Assembly (NCBI GenBank): GCA_013298665.1
Contig: JAAFIK010000005.1
Span: forward strand, 62,001-126,000
Reading direction: 5' to 3'
Length of the DNA stretch: 64,000 nt
DNA from: Chitinophagales bacterium
GTDB taxonomy: Bacteria; Bacteroidota; Bacteroidia; Chitinophagales; Chitinophagaceae
Shown here: piece after piece, positions 1 to 8,603 of the stretch
How the letters are laid out: every line of letters begins with the position of its first letter
How positions within the stretch are numbered: position 1 is the stretch's first letter
Notes under the pieces: model-generated
Seen by the model: only the letters and a program-made list of their open reading frames with translations
The model's database searches: none
Told to the model about the DNA's origin: nothing
Program-made: the position numbers and the translations under genes

Positions 1-451
1 GCCCCCACTTCCTGAAGGATAGTTTGGTAAAAATCGCAAACAGCGGAATAAATAAAAGCATTATAATGGAACTGTAACTGGAAATGAATGACATATAATC
101 ATTCATCATGCCAGAATCCATCTTATTACTGGCGTAAACCTCTCTCAGCACAGTATTCAACCCCACAACCTTAAACGACAGAAAAGCAGAAATACCACTT
201 AGTACAAATGCCAGCGAAATTGGCTTGTAGTGGTTTACCCTGTTGCCGTCAATAAACGACCTTGCACTTTTTCCGGGATTTTTTATGATGCTTTTGACAG
301 AATAAAGAAAGCCCTTATTGGTATGAAGTACTGTGTACTGTATCTCATCCCAGAGGTATTTTTTATCAATTCTTTTGTATTTTTTCTGTCCGCAGCTACT
401 GCAAAAATTTGCGGTAATAGCCAGGTTGCAGTTTGGGCAATTGTATTCCAT
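1..451 (-). CDS. DUF3667 family membrane protein, N-terminal part (runs off the left edge)
   Basis: Reading leftward from an ATG at 451, the frame stays open to base 1 (about 150 residues), so only the N-terminal part is present. It begins with a zinc-ribbon, CPNC near residue 5 and CSSCG near residue 18, followed by a basic stretch with FIDGNRVNHYKPIS. Two hydrophobic segments follow (LAFVLSGISAFLSF and IIMLLFIPLFAIF). This order of zinc ribbon, 'GNR..HYKPI' motif and multiple membrane helices is that of DUF3667 proteins of Bacteroidota, whose function is not known. The start codon overlaps the stop of the preceding small ORF (TAATG), so the two are probably translated together. Confidence 0.8.
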   Translation of the reverse strand, partial: MEYNCPNCNLAITANFCSSCGQKKYKRIDKKYLWDEIQYTVLHTNKGFLYSVKSIIKNPGKSARSFIDGNRVNHYKPISLAFVLSGISAFLSFKVVGLNTVLREVYASNKMDSGMMNDYMSFISSYSSIIMLLFIPLFAIFTKLSFRKWG

Positions 452-693
452 TACTGTTTTATTGGTGATAAAAGAGATGATTCCGAAACCCGGGATATTA
501 CTTCGGTTTTTATCCCGGTCAACCCGGCCATAGCCGGCAAAAAGAACAGGCCACAGCCAAAAGCGGCAATGATTAATACAGGCGTACTATTTTTTGCAGC
601 AGTATAAATGGACACCTGACAAGCCATCAGCAAGACAATGCCATTACCCGTAAGCGTACCTTTCCATGTTTTTGTACATTTTGTACAATACAC
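451..693 (-). CDS. Small membrane protein with a CxxC motif, GTG start
   Basis: An 80-residue frame that begins with a GTG codon; no ATG lies at its start. The first residues hold C-T-K-C, a possible half of a zinc ribbon, followed by two hydrophobic segments (roughly residues 18-32 and 38-58). It stops at TAA sharing bases with the ATG of the DUF3667 gene, the usual sign of translational coupling. A different frame opens with an ATG at 727 (MAKDKFSVL...) and ends after about 25 codons, so either the GTG is the true start or the 5' end has suffered a frameshift. I do not recognise a family. A role with the DUF3667 partner in the membrane is only an inference from position. Confidence 0.45.
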   Translation of the reverse strand: MYCTKCTKTWKGTLTGNGIVLLMACQVSIYTAAKNSTPVLIIAAFGCGLFFLPAMAGLTGIKTEVISRVSESSLLSPIKQ

Positions 694-854
694 CCGAAGT
701 CAATACAGAGAATTTATCCTTAGCCATAGTCAATTAATATATTTTACCCGTTCCTGCCGTTAAAAATAAGGAATTTGGAGTACCCGCAAAAAAAAGGGCA
801 TTTCAAGTTCTTCGCGAGTTCCCATACCCATCACGCTTGGCTGATAGCAAGGTC

Positions 855-1030
855 AGACTTACAATCGACGCTGATGGCGGGGTACTTACCCGCCACCGCG
901 GGTGGTAACCCCGCGGCAGACTTACAATCGACGCTGATGGCGGGGTACTTACCCGCCACCGCGGGTGGTAACCCCGCGGCAAGCAGACAATCGATGCTGA
1001 CAGGCAGGGTATTTAACAACCCCGCGGTCA
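855..1030. repeat. 63-bp tandem repeat, two perfect copies and a decayed third
   Basis: Bases 855-917 and 918-980 are identical 63-bp units, and 981-1030 is a diverged, shortened third copy. Each unit contains GC-rich inverted pairs (GGCGGGGT...ACCCGCC and CCGCGGGT...ACCCCGCGG) able to form hairpins. Because 63 is divisible by three, frames run through on both strands, but they show no protein-like composition. It sits between the leftward membrane genes and the rightward PhoX-like lipoprotein. Confidence 0.85.
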
Positions 1031-1117
1031 TAAGCTTATTCCCCTCTTAGTAATTCCCTAACCATTCCATAACAATCCAGTAACACGCCAGCCAGACTTT
1101 TGCAAAAAAAACAGACC

Positions 1118-2539
1118 ATGTATAAAAAGTTACTACCCCTTCTTGCCATTGCCGCAGCATTCTCCGCCTGCGATAAAGAAGACAATAATGCTGAAAAGCC
1201 AGAATTCAAAAACCGCTCAAACGCCGAAAGTTTTGTTACGATAGACCCGGCATTTGCTTCTGCGATCAATGCATACACCCTGATCAGCAGCAGCGATACG
1301 ATCCCCGCCTCTCCCGGTTTCGTGTATGGCGGCGCACCCGATGGACAGGGCTTTCTCAAAAACCCCGATGGCAGCGGGTACATCATGGTCACCAATCACG
1401 AAAACACATGGGCTCTCTCACGTGTATACCTCGATAAAAAACTGAATCCTGTAAAAGGCGAATACATCGTCAACACAGATGGCGGCATGTTCCGCTTGTG
1501 CTCCGGCTCATTAGCCACACCCGAAGAACACGGCTTTCCCAAACCCACCTTTTTAACCACAGGCGAAAGCAATGTCAACGCCATGACACACGCCATCGAT
1601 CCGCTTGGTATCAGCGATCCCGCTAACCAGAGCAGGGTAAAGCCCGCACTCGGTAAGTTCAGCGGTGAAAACGCCGTTCCGCTCCCCAAAGATGCCTACG
1701 CAGGTAAAACAGTCATCATACTGGGCGAAGATGCAGGCAATGGACAGGTTTACCTCTACATTTCAAATACACCCGGCGACCTCGACAATGGCAAACTCTA
1801 TGTACTCAGAAGATCCAACCTCGACCAGATCGAGAAAAACATGAGTAAAGGCAACAGCTATGATGTAGAGTTTGTAGAAGTTCCCAACGCTAAAAACCTC
1901 ACCGGTACCGAAATCGAAAACCTTAACCCCACCCTTAAATCAATACAGTTTGCCCGGGTTGAAGACCTCGATTACCGCAAAGGCGGCGGTGCCAATGGCA
2001 GGGAAGTATATTTTGTAGCCACCGGCGTAAGCGGCCAGCCCGACAAAACCTACTGGGGACGTGTATATCGCCTCAAAATGGATGCAGCGAACCCACTGGC
2101 AGGTAAACTGGAAGTCATTGAAGACGGCGACCTCAATCCCGGTAATGACATCATCAACCCCGACAACCTCTGTGTAACCAATAATTATGTATATATCCAG
2201 GAAGACGGAGATTCATTCTTCCCCGGTGCCTCACACAACTCACTCATCTGGCAGTACGATATCGCTTCAGGTACAAAAAAGAGAATGCTTGACCTGAAAA
2301 ACAAAACATTGGGCAGCAGTAAATTCAACCCCACCAACGACCAGCGTTTTGCTACCTGGGAACATGGTGCCATGATTGATATATCCGACATCATCGGGGA
2401 AGCCAACACCTTTCTCATCAATATCCACGCCCATACCTGGGTAGAAGGAGACCGCTTCCTCAATCCCAGTAAAGCCGTATCCGTTCAACCATACAAGTCA
2501 GGCGGACAAACCCTCATACTCAGGGGTGTTCCACGCTAA
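1118..2539 (+). CDS. PhoX-like (DUF839) lipoprotein
   Basis: About 473 residues. The ATG at 1118 is chosen because it is followed at once by a lipoprotein signal (LLPLLAIAAAFSAC), whereas an in-frame TTG upstream only adds a polar tail. The mature part carries motifs typical of the PhoX/DUF839 beta-propeller family: VTNHEN near residue 95, ILGEDAGNGQVYLY near 205, EDLDYR and REVYFVATG near 285-300, and NPDNLCV near 345. PhoX enzymes are calcium/iron phosphatases of the cell envelope. Here the lipobox places the protein on a membrane face in the periplasm or at the cell surface. Phosphatase activity is inferred from family only. A strong hairpin follows the stop, so it appears to be its own transcription unit, next to an iron/haem lipoprotein pair. 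Confidence 0.65.
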   Translation: MYKKLLPLLAIAAAFSACDKEDNNAEKPEFKNRSNAESFVTIDPAFASAINAYTLISSSDTIPASPGFVYGGAPDGQGFLKNPDGSGYIMVTNHENTWALSRVYLDKKLNPVKGEYIVNTDGGMFRLCSGSLATPEEHGFPKPTFLTTGESNVNAMTHAIDPLGISDPANQSRVKPALGKFSGENAVPLPKDAYAGKTVIILGEDAGNGQVYLYISNTPGDLDNGKLYVLRRSNLDQIEKNMSKGNSYDVEFVEVPNAKNLTGTEIENLNPTLKSIQFARVEDLDYRKGGGANGREVYFVATGVSGQPDKTYWGRVYRLKMDAANPLAGKLEVIEDGDLNPGNDIINPDNLCVTNNYVYIQEDGDSFFPGASHNSLIWQYDIASGTKKRMLDLKNKTLGSSKFNPTNDQRFATWEHGAMIDISDIIGEANTFLINIHAHTWVEGDRFLNPSKAVSVQPYKSGGQTLILRGVPR

Positions 2540-2561
2540 ACAAACATATAGTATAAAAACA

Positions 2562-2595
2562 GCGAATCCCCTTATCATCCTGTAAGGGGATTCGC
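2562..2595. terminator. Hairpin after the PhoX-like gene
   Basis: A 13-bp perfect stem (GCGAATCCCCTTA and its complement) with an 8-base loop lies between the PhoX-like stop and the next start. The run of T after it is short, so it may act as a terminator or an mRNA-stabilising end. Confidence 0.6.
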
Positions 2596-2615
2596 CGTTA
2601 AATTTCTGCAATGGC

Positions 2616-4415
2616 ATGAAGAAAATAATATTTTTTACAGCAGCAGGGATATCCTGGTTATTATATACCTGCATCAATGCATGCAACAGCAAAGTAACGG
2701 GCAGCGGTGAGGAAGCCATAAAACAATACTACAATACCCAAACAGATACCCTGATCAGCATGCTCGACCGGCTGGCCATACTGGCAAACGAACAAAAACC
2801 TGCCGAAGCCCTGCAAGCCCTTTTTGCAGAAAGCCGCATACACTATAAAAAAACAGAAGCGATAACAGAGTATTATTTCCAGGGACTCACCAAAAGAATC
2901 AACGGCCCCGCACTACCCGATATAAAAACAGAAGACGGACAAGTATGGCCACCGCACGGCTTCCAGGTAATCGAACAGCACCTCTACACAGGCGGTCATA
3001 TACAAACCGCTCAGCTCGTTGCTGAAATCAGGTTACTACAGACAGACCTGCGGTTCACCAAAGCCAATATGCAATACAATGCCATCAGTCCGCAACACCT
3101 GAATGAAATGATCCTGCACCAGTTTATCCGGATTACTACTTCAGGCATCACCGGCGCAGACGCACCATTGAGCAAACTATCTATACCCGAGGCCGCAGGC
3201 AGCCTGCAGGGCATTGAAACCATCCTGACCCTCTATTCCGGCAACGATACAATAAGAAAAAGGTATTTTGACAACGCATTAACCTACCTGAAAAGTCCAT
3301 CCACCTTTGAGGATTTTGACCGGATGTTCTTCCTGCAACAATACCTGCTGCCCTGTAGCGAAGCCTGTGCTAACATTCAGGGATACAACAGCCAAACCGA
3401 CAGCCTTTCCGTAAAACCCTTCAGGGGCTCATTGCGTGATTTCCTGAAAGGCAAAGGCTTCAACCCCGATTATTATGCCACATATGCAGCAGCAGCAAGC
3501 ACCCCCTTCAAGGTAGCGCTGGGGAAAAAACTATTTTTTGACAACGCCTTATCCAGATCGGGCAACATCAGTTGCGGAAGTTGCCACCAGCCGGCACTAT
3601 ACTTTACAGACGGGAAAACAAAAGCAGGCGATTTTGTACACGGCGGGTCACTCGAACGCAATACCCCTTCGCTATACTATGCAGCATTGCAGAACAACCA
3701 GTTCTACGATATGCGATCCATCACCCTTGAAGACCAGGCCGATGCGGTGATGAAGAACAGCAACGAATTTAACCTTACATCCGCCGAAATTATAAAGCGG
3801 CTGCTTACACGGCAGGAATACCGGATAGCATTCGAAAAAGCATTTCCGCAAAAAGACAGCATCAGCAGTTTTGAAATAAGAAACGCTATAGCCGCTTTTG
3901 TGCGTTCGCTTTCCCCCTTCAGTTCCCCCTTCGACCGGTATATGAACGGCGATCAGCAAGCCATGACCATCGAACAGTTGGAAGGTTTTAACCTCTTTGC
4001 CGGGAAAGCTAAATGCGCCACCTGTCATTTTATTCCCCTCTTCAATGGCAACGTTCCGCCATGGTACAACAGATCAGAATCTGAAATCATCGGGGTACCG
4101 GCAACACCCTTATGGGAAAAAGCAACAATAGACAATGATTCCGGCCGGTACAGGATCAACAGGCTGGAAGCCCTCGCATTCGCATTCAAAACCCCTACCG
4201 TCAGAAACGCTGAAAAGACCGCACCATATATGCACAATGGTGTATATAAAACCCTCGAAGAAGTTGTTGAATTTTACCACAAAGGCGGTGGCGCAGGTAT
4301 TGGCATACCAATTGCTGCACAATCCCTGCCATTCGATTCCCTGGCACTCAACGGCAGGGAGAAAAAAGCACTCGTCGCTTTTATAAAAGCACTAACCGAT
4401 AAGAAACCCGGTTAA
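2616..4415 (+). CDS. Imelysin-like / di-haem cytochrome c peroxidase fusion lipoprotein
   Basis: 599 residues with a lipoprotein-type signal ending near Cys20/Cys23. The C-terminal ~330 residues are a MauG/CcpA-type di-haem peroxidase: haem motif C320-G-S-C323-H, LFFDNALSRSGNISC before it, and a second haem motif C467-A-T-C470-H, with FKTPTVRNAEKTAPYMHNG near the end. The N-terminal ~250 residues are helical and hold AESRIHYKKTEAITEYYF near residue 71 and HGFQVIEQHLY near 114, which resemble the metal-binding helices of imelysin (M75/EfeO-like) domains. Family knowledge suggests periplasmic peroxide reduction with electrons from a small cytochrome. The fused domain hints at iron handling. The next cytochrome gene starts 9 bases after the stop, so the two form an operon. 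Confidence 0.8.
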   Translation: MKKIIFFTAAGISWLLYTCINACNSKVTGSGEEAIKQYYNTQTDTLISMLDRLAILANEQKPAEALQALFAESRIHYKKTEAITEYYFQGLTKRINGPALPDIKTEDGQVWPPHGFQVIEQHLYTGGHIQTAQLVAEIRLLQTDLRFTKANMQYNAISPQHLNEMILHQFIRITTSGITGADAPLSKLSIPEAAGSLQGIETILTLYSGNDTIRKRYFDNALTYLKSPSTFEDFDRMFFLQQYLLPCSEACANIQGYNSQTDSLSVKPFRGSLRDFLKGKGFNPDYYATYAAAASTPFKVALGKKLFFDNALSRSGNISCGSCHQPALYFTDGKTKAGDFVHGGSLERNTPSLYYAALQNNQFYDMRSITLEDQADAVMKNSNEFNLTSAEIIKRLLTRQEYRIAFEKAFPQKDSISSFEIRNAIAAFVRSLSPFSSPFDRYMNGDQQAMTIEQLEGFNLFAGKAKCATCHFIPLFNGNVPPWYNRSESEIIGVPATPLWEKATIDNDSGRYRINRLEALAFAFKTPTVRNAEKTAPYMHNGVYKTLEEVVEFYHKGGGAGIGIPIAAQSLPFDSLALNGREKKALVAFIKALTDKKPG

Positions 4416-4424
4416 ATACTTGTT

Positions 4425-5006
4425 ATGCAACTATTACAAATGTTACCACAAAAAAGCGTATTGATCACGGTAAGCATGATGACCTGTTTGATGATCACTG
4501 CATGCACAAAGAAAACAGAGCGCACCTGCAATACCCTGGTCATCAGTACCACTACAGTAGCATCAGATCCATGTATAGCACAAGGCAGGATCACCATTAC
4601 TGCTCCTTCAGGCACCGGCATACAATATCGTTTGGGCAATGGTTCCTGGCAGTCTTCACCCGATTTTTTCCCGGTTACGGCCAATAATTATACCCTGTCC
4701 GTAAAAGATGAAACAGATTGTACCAATAATAGTATGGTTACCGTTCCCGCTGTGCCGGAAGGTACACTATTCAGTATGGTAAAAGCACTGGTATCGCTCA
4801 ACTGCACCTCCTGTCACAGTGGTAATAACCCGCAGGCCGGTATTGATCTTTCACGCAACTGTGATATTGTTGGCAATTGGGCCAGGATAAAGGCAAGAGC
4901 CGTGGATGGTAATCCCTCTCCAATGCCCCAGGGCGGGCTGCTGCCACCAGGCGAGAGAAATAAGATTACAGCCTGGATAAATGCAGGTCACCGTTATACT
5001 GACTGA
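4425..5006 (+). CDS. Mono-haem cytochrome c lipoprotein
   Basis: 193 residues, signal with lipobox (MTCLMITAC). One haem-binding motif, C-T-S-C-H, lies near residue 127 in [21 protein letters not shown], and a distal Met is available in NPSPMPQGG. This is the pattern of the c-type cytochrome domains found in Bacteroidota lipoproteins ('SCHSG...GIDLS...MPP'). The segment before it (residues 30-110) is a beta-rich region of unknown role with the repeated theme '[15 protein letters not shown]', as in SprB-like or PKD-like modules. Given the 9-base spacing from the di-haem peroxidase gene, it probably feeds electrons to that enzyme. Confidence 0.75.
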   Translation: MQLLQMLPQKSVLITVSMMTCLMITACTKKTERTCNTLVISTTTVASDPCIAQGRITITAPSGTGIQYRLGNGSWQSSPDFFPVTANNYTLSVKDETDCTNNSMVTVPAVPEGTLFSMVKALVSLNCTSCHSGNNPQAGIDLSRNCDIVGNWARIKARAVDGNPSPMPQGGLLPPGERNKITAWINAGHRYTD

Positions 5007-5051
5007 TCAGGAATAGTAGCAGGATAAGATGTAGCAGGTATCGTGAGGGGG

Positions 5052-5140
5052 CAGTCCCGTGTCTTGCATCTTGCGTCTCACATCTTGCGTCTCACATCTC
5101 ACATCTCACATCCCATATCTTGTGTCTTGCATCTAATACC
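5052..5140. repeat. Degenerate 10-12-bp repeats before purE
   Basis: A short run of variants of CATCTTGCGTCT / CACATCT occurs about seven times in a row. It lies in the leader of purE and has no obvious hairpin. It may be simple slippage-generated DNA. Confidence 0.6.
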
Positions 5141-5170
5141 CCATCTCTTATCTTTGCAAAAAAAATACAA

Positions 5171-5662
5171 ATGAATCCCTTAGTTGGCATCATCATGGGC
5201 AGCGACAGTGATCTGGAAATCATGAACAACGCAGCACTCATCCTTGATGAGTTCGAGATTCCCTACGAACTCACCATCGTATCAGCCCACCGCACCCCCC
5301 ACCGCCTGTTCGACTATGCAGCCAATGCACGCGACAGGGGCATCAGGGTCATCATCGCGGGTGCCGGTGGCGCGGCACACCTCCCCGGTATGGTTGCAGC
5401 CATCAGCATCTTACCCGTTATCGGTGTACCCATCAAATCGTCCAACTCCATCGATGGCTGGGATTCTGTACTGTCCATCCTCCAGATGCCCAATGGTGTA
5501 CCCGTAGCCACAGTGGCACTCAATGGTGCAAAAAATGCAGGCATCCTTGCAGCACAGATACTGGCCAACAGCCATCCGGCCATTACAGAAAAACTGAAAG
5601 CCTTCAAGCAATTCCTGAATGATGAAGTGATGATTAAAGTGGATAACCTGAAGCCGAGGTGA
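5171..5662 (+). CDS. purE: N5-carboxyaminoimidazole ribonucleotide mutase PurE
   Basis: 163 residues, the usual length of class I PurE. It moves the carboxyl group of N5-CAIR to give CAIR in de novo purine synthesis, in the cytoplasm. The diagnostic motifs are GSDSDLEIM at residue 10, [13 protein letters not shown] near 37, [12 protein letters not shown] near 63 and GVPI near 95. The ATG at 5171 directly precedes the conserved [10 protein letters not shown]; the in-frame extension upstream is repeat-derived. PurK is not adjacent. Confidence 0.95.
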   Translation: MNPLVGIIMGSDSDLEIMNNAALILDEFEIPYELTIVSAHRTPHRLFDYAANARDRGIRVIIAGAGGAAHLPGMVAAISILPVIGVPIKSSNSIDGWDSVLSILQMPNGVPVATVALNGAKNAGILAAQILANSHPAITEKLKAFKQFLNDEVMIKVDNLKPR

Positions 5663-5684
5663 GCGCTAAGAAAGTATACGATTA

Positions 5685-6503
5685 CTATACAGCTCCCTGT
5701 ACATACAACTGATCCATAGAGGGTGTGGCACTGCCTCCATCCTTTTCGAGCGTGACGGCAAAAGCAGTAGCATTTTTAAGCGTCTTCATGGTTTGTATGC
5801 GGTAGCGATCAATCACTGTACCAGTCTTTATCATACCCGCATCCACCGGCTTACCGTCAATGATCGCCCAAAGTTGGTATTGTTTGCCCGCTGGTGCATT
5901 CGGCATCCGGCAGGGATCAATATATAAGGTACCCGTTTTTTTATCCCAATAGGCCATGGCCACACAATCCGTGGGCGCGCTTTCCGCTTTCCGCAACACA
6001 ATGGGCTGGAGACTGGCCTGGGCAAAAACTTCTGCATCATGATGATGCAGCTTGATTTCGTTATTTTGTTGCTGAACAATTTCATTGTTGCGTTGCAGCT
6101 CCGCATTGGCAGCAGCCAGTTCTTTTGCGGCGGTGGCGCTCTGCTGACGAGCCGACCAGATAAGCCAACTCATCCCCAGCAGCAAAATCACACTGGCTGC
6201 GGTCGCCCACTTCCAGGGGTTCAGGCGGCGCACAGGAGCGGAAGAAAGGGGAATAACCGGCGAAACAGTCTTCTTTTCATCAGGAAAAAGCCGGGCAAAA
6301 AGTTTGTCCTTACTATCCGTTGCCGGAACCACAGCCAAAGCCTGCGCGTAGGATTCCAACGCAGCTTCTAACCCATCCAGGTGCACACGCAGTTCCGGGA
6401 AGCTAAACAACCAGGCTTCCACCTGCTGATTTTCCTCCGCAGATGTCATGCCCGCCACGTAAAGCTCCAGTATGCCCGATGATATGATTTCCGCCTGATT
6501 CAA
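5685..6503 (-). CDS. Anti-sigma factor (RskA type)
   Basis: 272 residues. The cytoplasmic N-terminal part (ILELYVAGMTSAEENQQVEAWL) is a zinc-less anti-sigma domain, a single membrane helix lies near residues 100-118 (TAASVILLLGMSWLIW), then a coiled-coil stretch (AAANAELQRNNEIVQQQNNEI) and an extracytoplasmic RskA-like domain with VAMAYWDKKTGTLYIDP and KQYQLWAIIDGKPVDAG. It should hold the sigma factor encoded immediately upstream inactive until an envelope signal releases it. The nine-base gap to the sigma gene supports a two-gene operon. Confidence 0.88.
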   Translation of the reverse strand: MNQAEIISSGILELYVAGMTSAEENQQVEAWLFSFPELRVHLDGLEAALESYAQALAVVPATDSKDKLFARLFPDEKKTVSPVIPLSSAPVRRLNPWKWATAASVILLLGMSWLIWSARQQSATAAKELAAANAELQRNNEIVQQQNNEIKLHHHDAEVFAQASLQPIVLRKAESAPTDCVAMAYWDKKTGTLYIDPCRMPNAPAGKQYQLWAIIDGKPVDAGMIKTGTVIDRYRIQTMKTLKNATAFAVTLEKDGGSATPSMDQLYVQGAV

Positions 6504-6512
6504 TGTATATCG

Positions 6513-7064
6513 CTATTCGTTTTTTAAAAGTTTACGCAATTCCAGCATCGCAGCACGCATACGCGTCTTTATCGTTCCGAGCGGAATACCAAGCTCCTTA
6601 GATATTTCATCCTGTGTATATCCGCTGAAATAAGCCATATCGATGATGATCTTTTGCTCGGGTTTCAACTGTTGCAGTTGCTTACGCAATCCCATCGCAT
6701 CAAAACTTGCCGTGCCATAGCTGGTATCGCCGTAATGATATACGGCGTTTTCATCAGCAGAGATTTGCGCCTGTTTTTTATACCCTTTACTGCGCAGCGT
6801 ATCAATACTGAGGTTACGCGCTAAATTAAGCATCCAGGTAAACAGTCGTCCCTTAGAAGCGTCATACTGCCCGAAATTGTTCCATATTTTCACAAAAGCC
6901 TCCTGCAGAATGTCTTCCGAAAGCCCCTGATCAGGTACCAACTTGCTGATAACACCGTTCAGTGCACCCGCATAATTGTCGTACAGGTAATCAAAAGCAG
7001 CTTTATCCTGCTGCCGCAGCAATAAGATCAAGTCTTCCTCAGTATATTTTCTTCCGATGGCCAA
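6513..7064 (-). CDS. ECF RNA polymerase sigma factor (SigK-like)
   Basis: 183 residues with both ECF regions. Region 2 spans roughly residues 20-95 (FDYLYDNYAGAL, DILQEAFVKIWNN, FTWMLNLARNLSIDTLR), and region 4 spans 125-180 with the helix-turn-helix YTQDEISKELGIPLGTIKTRM. It directs core RNA polymerase to a small regulon and is paired with the RskA-type anti-sigma factor that follows. The regulon cannot be read from this window, and I did not find a convincing self-promoter. Confidence 0.93.
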   Translation of the reverse strand: MAIGRKYTEEDLILLLRQQDKAAFDYLYDNYAGALNGVISKLVPDQGLSEDILQEAFVKIWNNFGQYDASKGRLFTWMLNLARNLSIDTLRSKGYKKQAQISADENAVYHYGDTSYGTASFDAMGLRKQLQQLKPEQKIIIDMAYFSGYTQDEISKELGIPLGTIKTRMRAAMLELRKLLKNE

Positions 7065-7342
7065 TGATTTATAATAGGGTGCTAAAATAAAGGATTTTGC
7101 CCAGATAAAAGATTATTACAATCGTACATCTATATTAAAAAGAGAACTCTTTTAGCATGAAGCGCAGGTTCAACCCATAGATAGAGCACAGTAAAATGGT
7201 TCGACAAACGTGCAGCCATACCCCAAAACGCATATTTCGGTTGACCGTACAACCCTGAACTGCTGCGGCCGTATGAAATATCTTCAAATTTTACCCGTTT
7301 TTTATCGCTGAATGTCTATGTTGCCTTATATTTGATACTGCT

Positions 7343-7834
7343 ATGATAGAAAATATTAAAGAATTCGACAAAGCCATTGCACTTGTCGTAAAAAATGCAG
7401 GTATCAAACGTAAATTCCTGCCAGCGGGCAAACTCACTTACGAAAGTTTTTTGTCCAACAAGCTGCTCATGCTCCAGGTGATCCGCAAGGGGATTCCTTA
7501 TTATTTTTATTCCCTTGTACACGACAATGCCCCTTTTGATGAAATTGAATGGGGCAGTTTCTTAGATATCGCCTCCAGGTCACTTTACAGGTTCCGCCAT
7601 GCCAACAAACACTTTGGGGTATCCTACTCTGCCAAGATCCTTGAAATTGCAGAAGTAACATATGCCGGGTTGAAAGCATTGGGTACAATGGAGGCCTACA
7701 GAGCATGGATAGACGCGCCCAATCCCAACATGGGCGATATGACGCCACTGGATCTCCTGCAGGATTCCTACGGCAAGGACATGGTACTGACCGAACTCAT
7801 CCGGCTTGGTAAGGGCAAGGGCAAGAAAAAATAA
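7343..7834 (+). CDS. MbcA/ParS/Xre-type antitoxin, no toxin beside it
   Basis: 163 residues. The C-terminal third, with TYAGLKALGTMEAYRAWID followed by GDMTPLDLLQDSYGKDMVLTELI (written here in two parts), is the DUF2384 toxin-binding domain of antitoxins that pair with RES-domain NAD-phosphorylase toxins. The N-terminal part holds a helical domain. In the usual arrangement a RES gene follows directly. Here the next gene is an unrelated lipoprotein on the same strand, after a hairpin. The antitoxin is therefore an orphan, or has a distant or different partner. A TATATTTG sequence at 7327-7334 lies only 8 bases before the ATG; if it is a promoter, the mRNA would be nearly leaderless. Confidence 0.75.
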   Translation: MIENIKEFDKAIALVVKNAGIKRKFLPAGKLTYESFLSNKLLMLQVIRKGIPYYFYSLVHDNAPFDEIEWGSFLDIASRSLYRFRHANKHFGVSYSAKILEIAEVTYAGLKALGTMEAYRAWIDAPNPNMGDMTPLDLLQDSYGKDMVLTELIRLGKGKGKKK

Positions 7835-7855
7835 ATCTGCCATCTTTTTTACGAT

Positions 7856-7882
7856 AGCGACATTTCATTATGGAATGTCGCT
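7856..7882. terminator. Hairpin after the antitoxin gene
   Basis: A 9-bp perfect stem, AGCGACATT / AATGTCGCT, with a 9-base loop and followed by TGTTTC. It separates the antitoxin from the following lipoprotein gene. Confidence 0.55.
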
Positions 7883-7904
7883 GTTTCTGCATCCATGATG
7901 CCGT

Positions 7905-8585
7905 ATGAAGTCGTTTTATTACCTGCTCACCCTGGGTTTATTATGCGTCGGCTGCCGGCAAGCCCGGCCACATCCCAAATTGCTGACCAATACAGTAGCC
8001 CCGCCACCACAACCACCCGTCAGCTATATGCATTGCAAACAGGAAATTGCCCGTATCAGGAAAGACTGCCGGACAAAATCCATCAAAGAAAAAGAAAAAG
8101 CATTCACCGAAGCCGTTAGCCAGCAACTCATTCCCGCCTGGATCGGTACCCCCTGGAATTTTTATGGCATGACTGAAGTACCCGGACAAGGCACGATAGC
8201 CTGCGGATATTTTGTAACCACTATTTTACGGGATGCCGGTATACCACTGAACAGGGTAAAGCTTGCACAATGTGCCTCAGCAACCATGATCCGGAGCCTT
8301 GTACAACGCCGGTACATACAACAATTCAGCAATATCCCGACAGCCAGTTTTATCGAAAGCATCCGGAAAACAGGCTATGGATTATACATTATCGGGCTTG
8401 ACAGCCATACCGGGCTGCTTTACCACAACGGACATACCCTTTACTTTATTCACGCCAATTATACCGGTTCACGCACAGTAGTTCAGGAAGAAGCCTGGCA
8501 ATCTGCCGTACTCAACAGTTCAGCATATAAAATAGTTGGTAAGATCAGTGCAGATGAGCGGGCGCTTGCACGATGGACGAATTGA
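7905..8585 (+). CDS. Lipoprotein with a possible NlpC/P60-like cysteine hydrolase fold
   Basis: 226 residues with a short lipoprotein signal (LLTLGLLCVGC17). Residues 80-113 (GTPWNFYGMTEVPGQGTIACGYFVTTILRDAG) are split here as GTPWNFYG and IACGYFVTTILRDAG; the latter resembles the 'DCSGFVQYVLRKAG' nucleophile helix of NlpC/P60 enzymes, giving Cys100. SHTGLLYHNGHTLYFIHAN supplies His168 and His183, as in the 'HVGIYLGNGKFIHA' strand of that fold. This is a fold-level inference; overall similarity is low. If right, it is an envelope cysteine hydrolase, perhaps acting on peptidoglycan peptides. Confidence 0.5.
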   Translation: MKSFYYLLTLGLLCVGCRQARPHPKLLTNTVAPPPQPPVSYMHCKQEIARIRKDCRTKSIKEKEKAFTEAVSQQLIPAWIGTPWNFYGMTEVPGQGTIACGYFVTTILRDAGIPLNRVKLAQCASATMIRSLVQRRYIQQFSNIPTASFIESIRKTGYGLYIIGLDSHTGLLYHNGHTLYFIHANYTGSRTVVQEEAWQSAVLNSSAYKIVGKISADERALARWTN

Positions 8586-8603
8586 CCCTGCAAAGATGTA
8601 CAG

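Noticed and set aside
775-1050. Open frames on both strands across the 63-bp repeats
   Set aside because: They are open only because the repeat length is a multiple of three; no start context, signal or protein-like composition.
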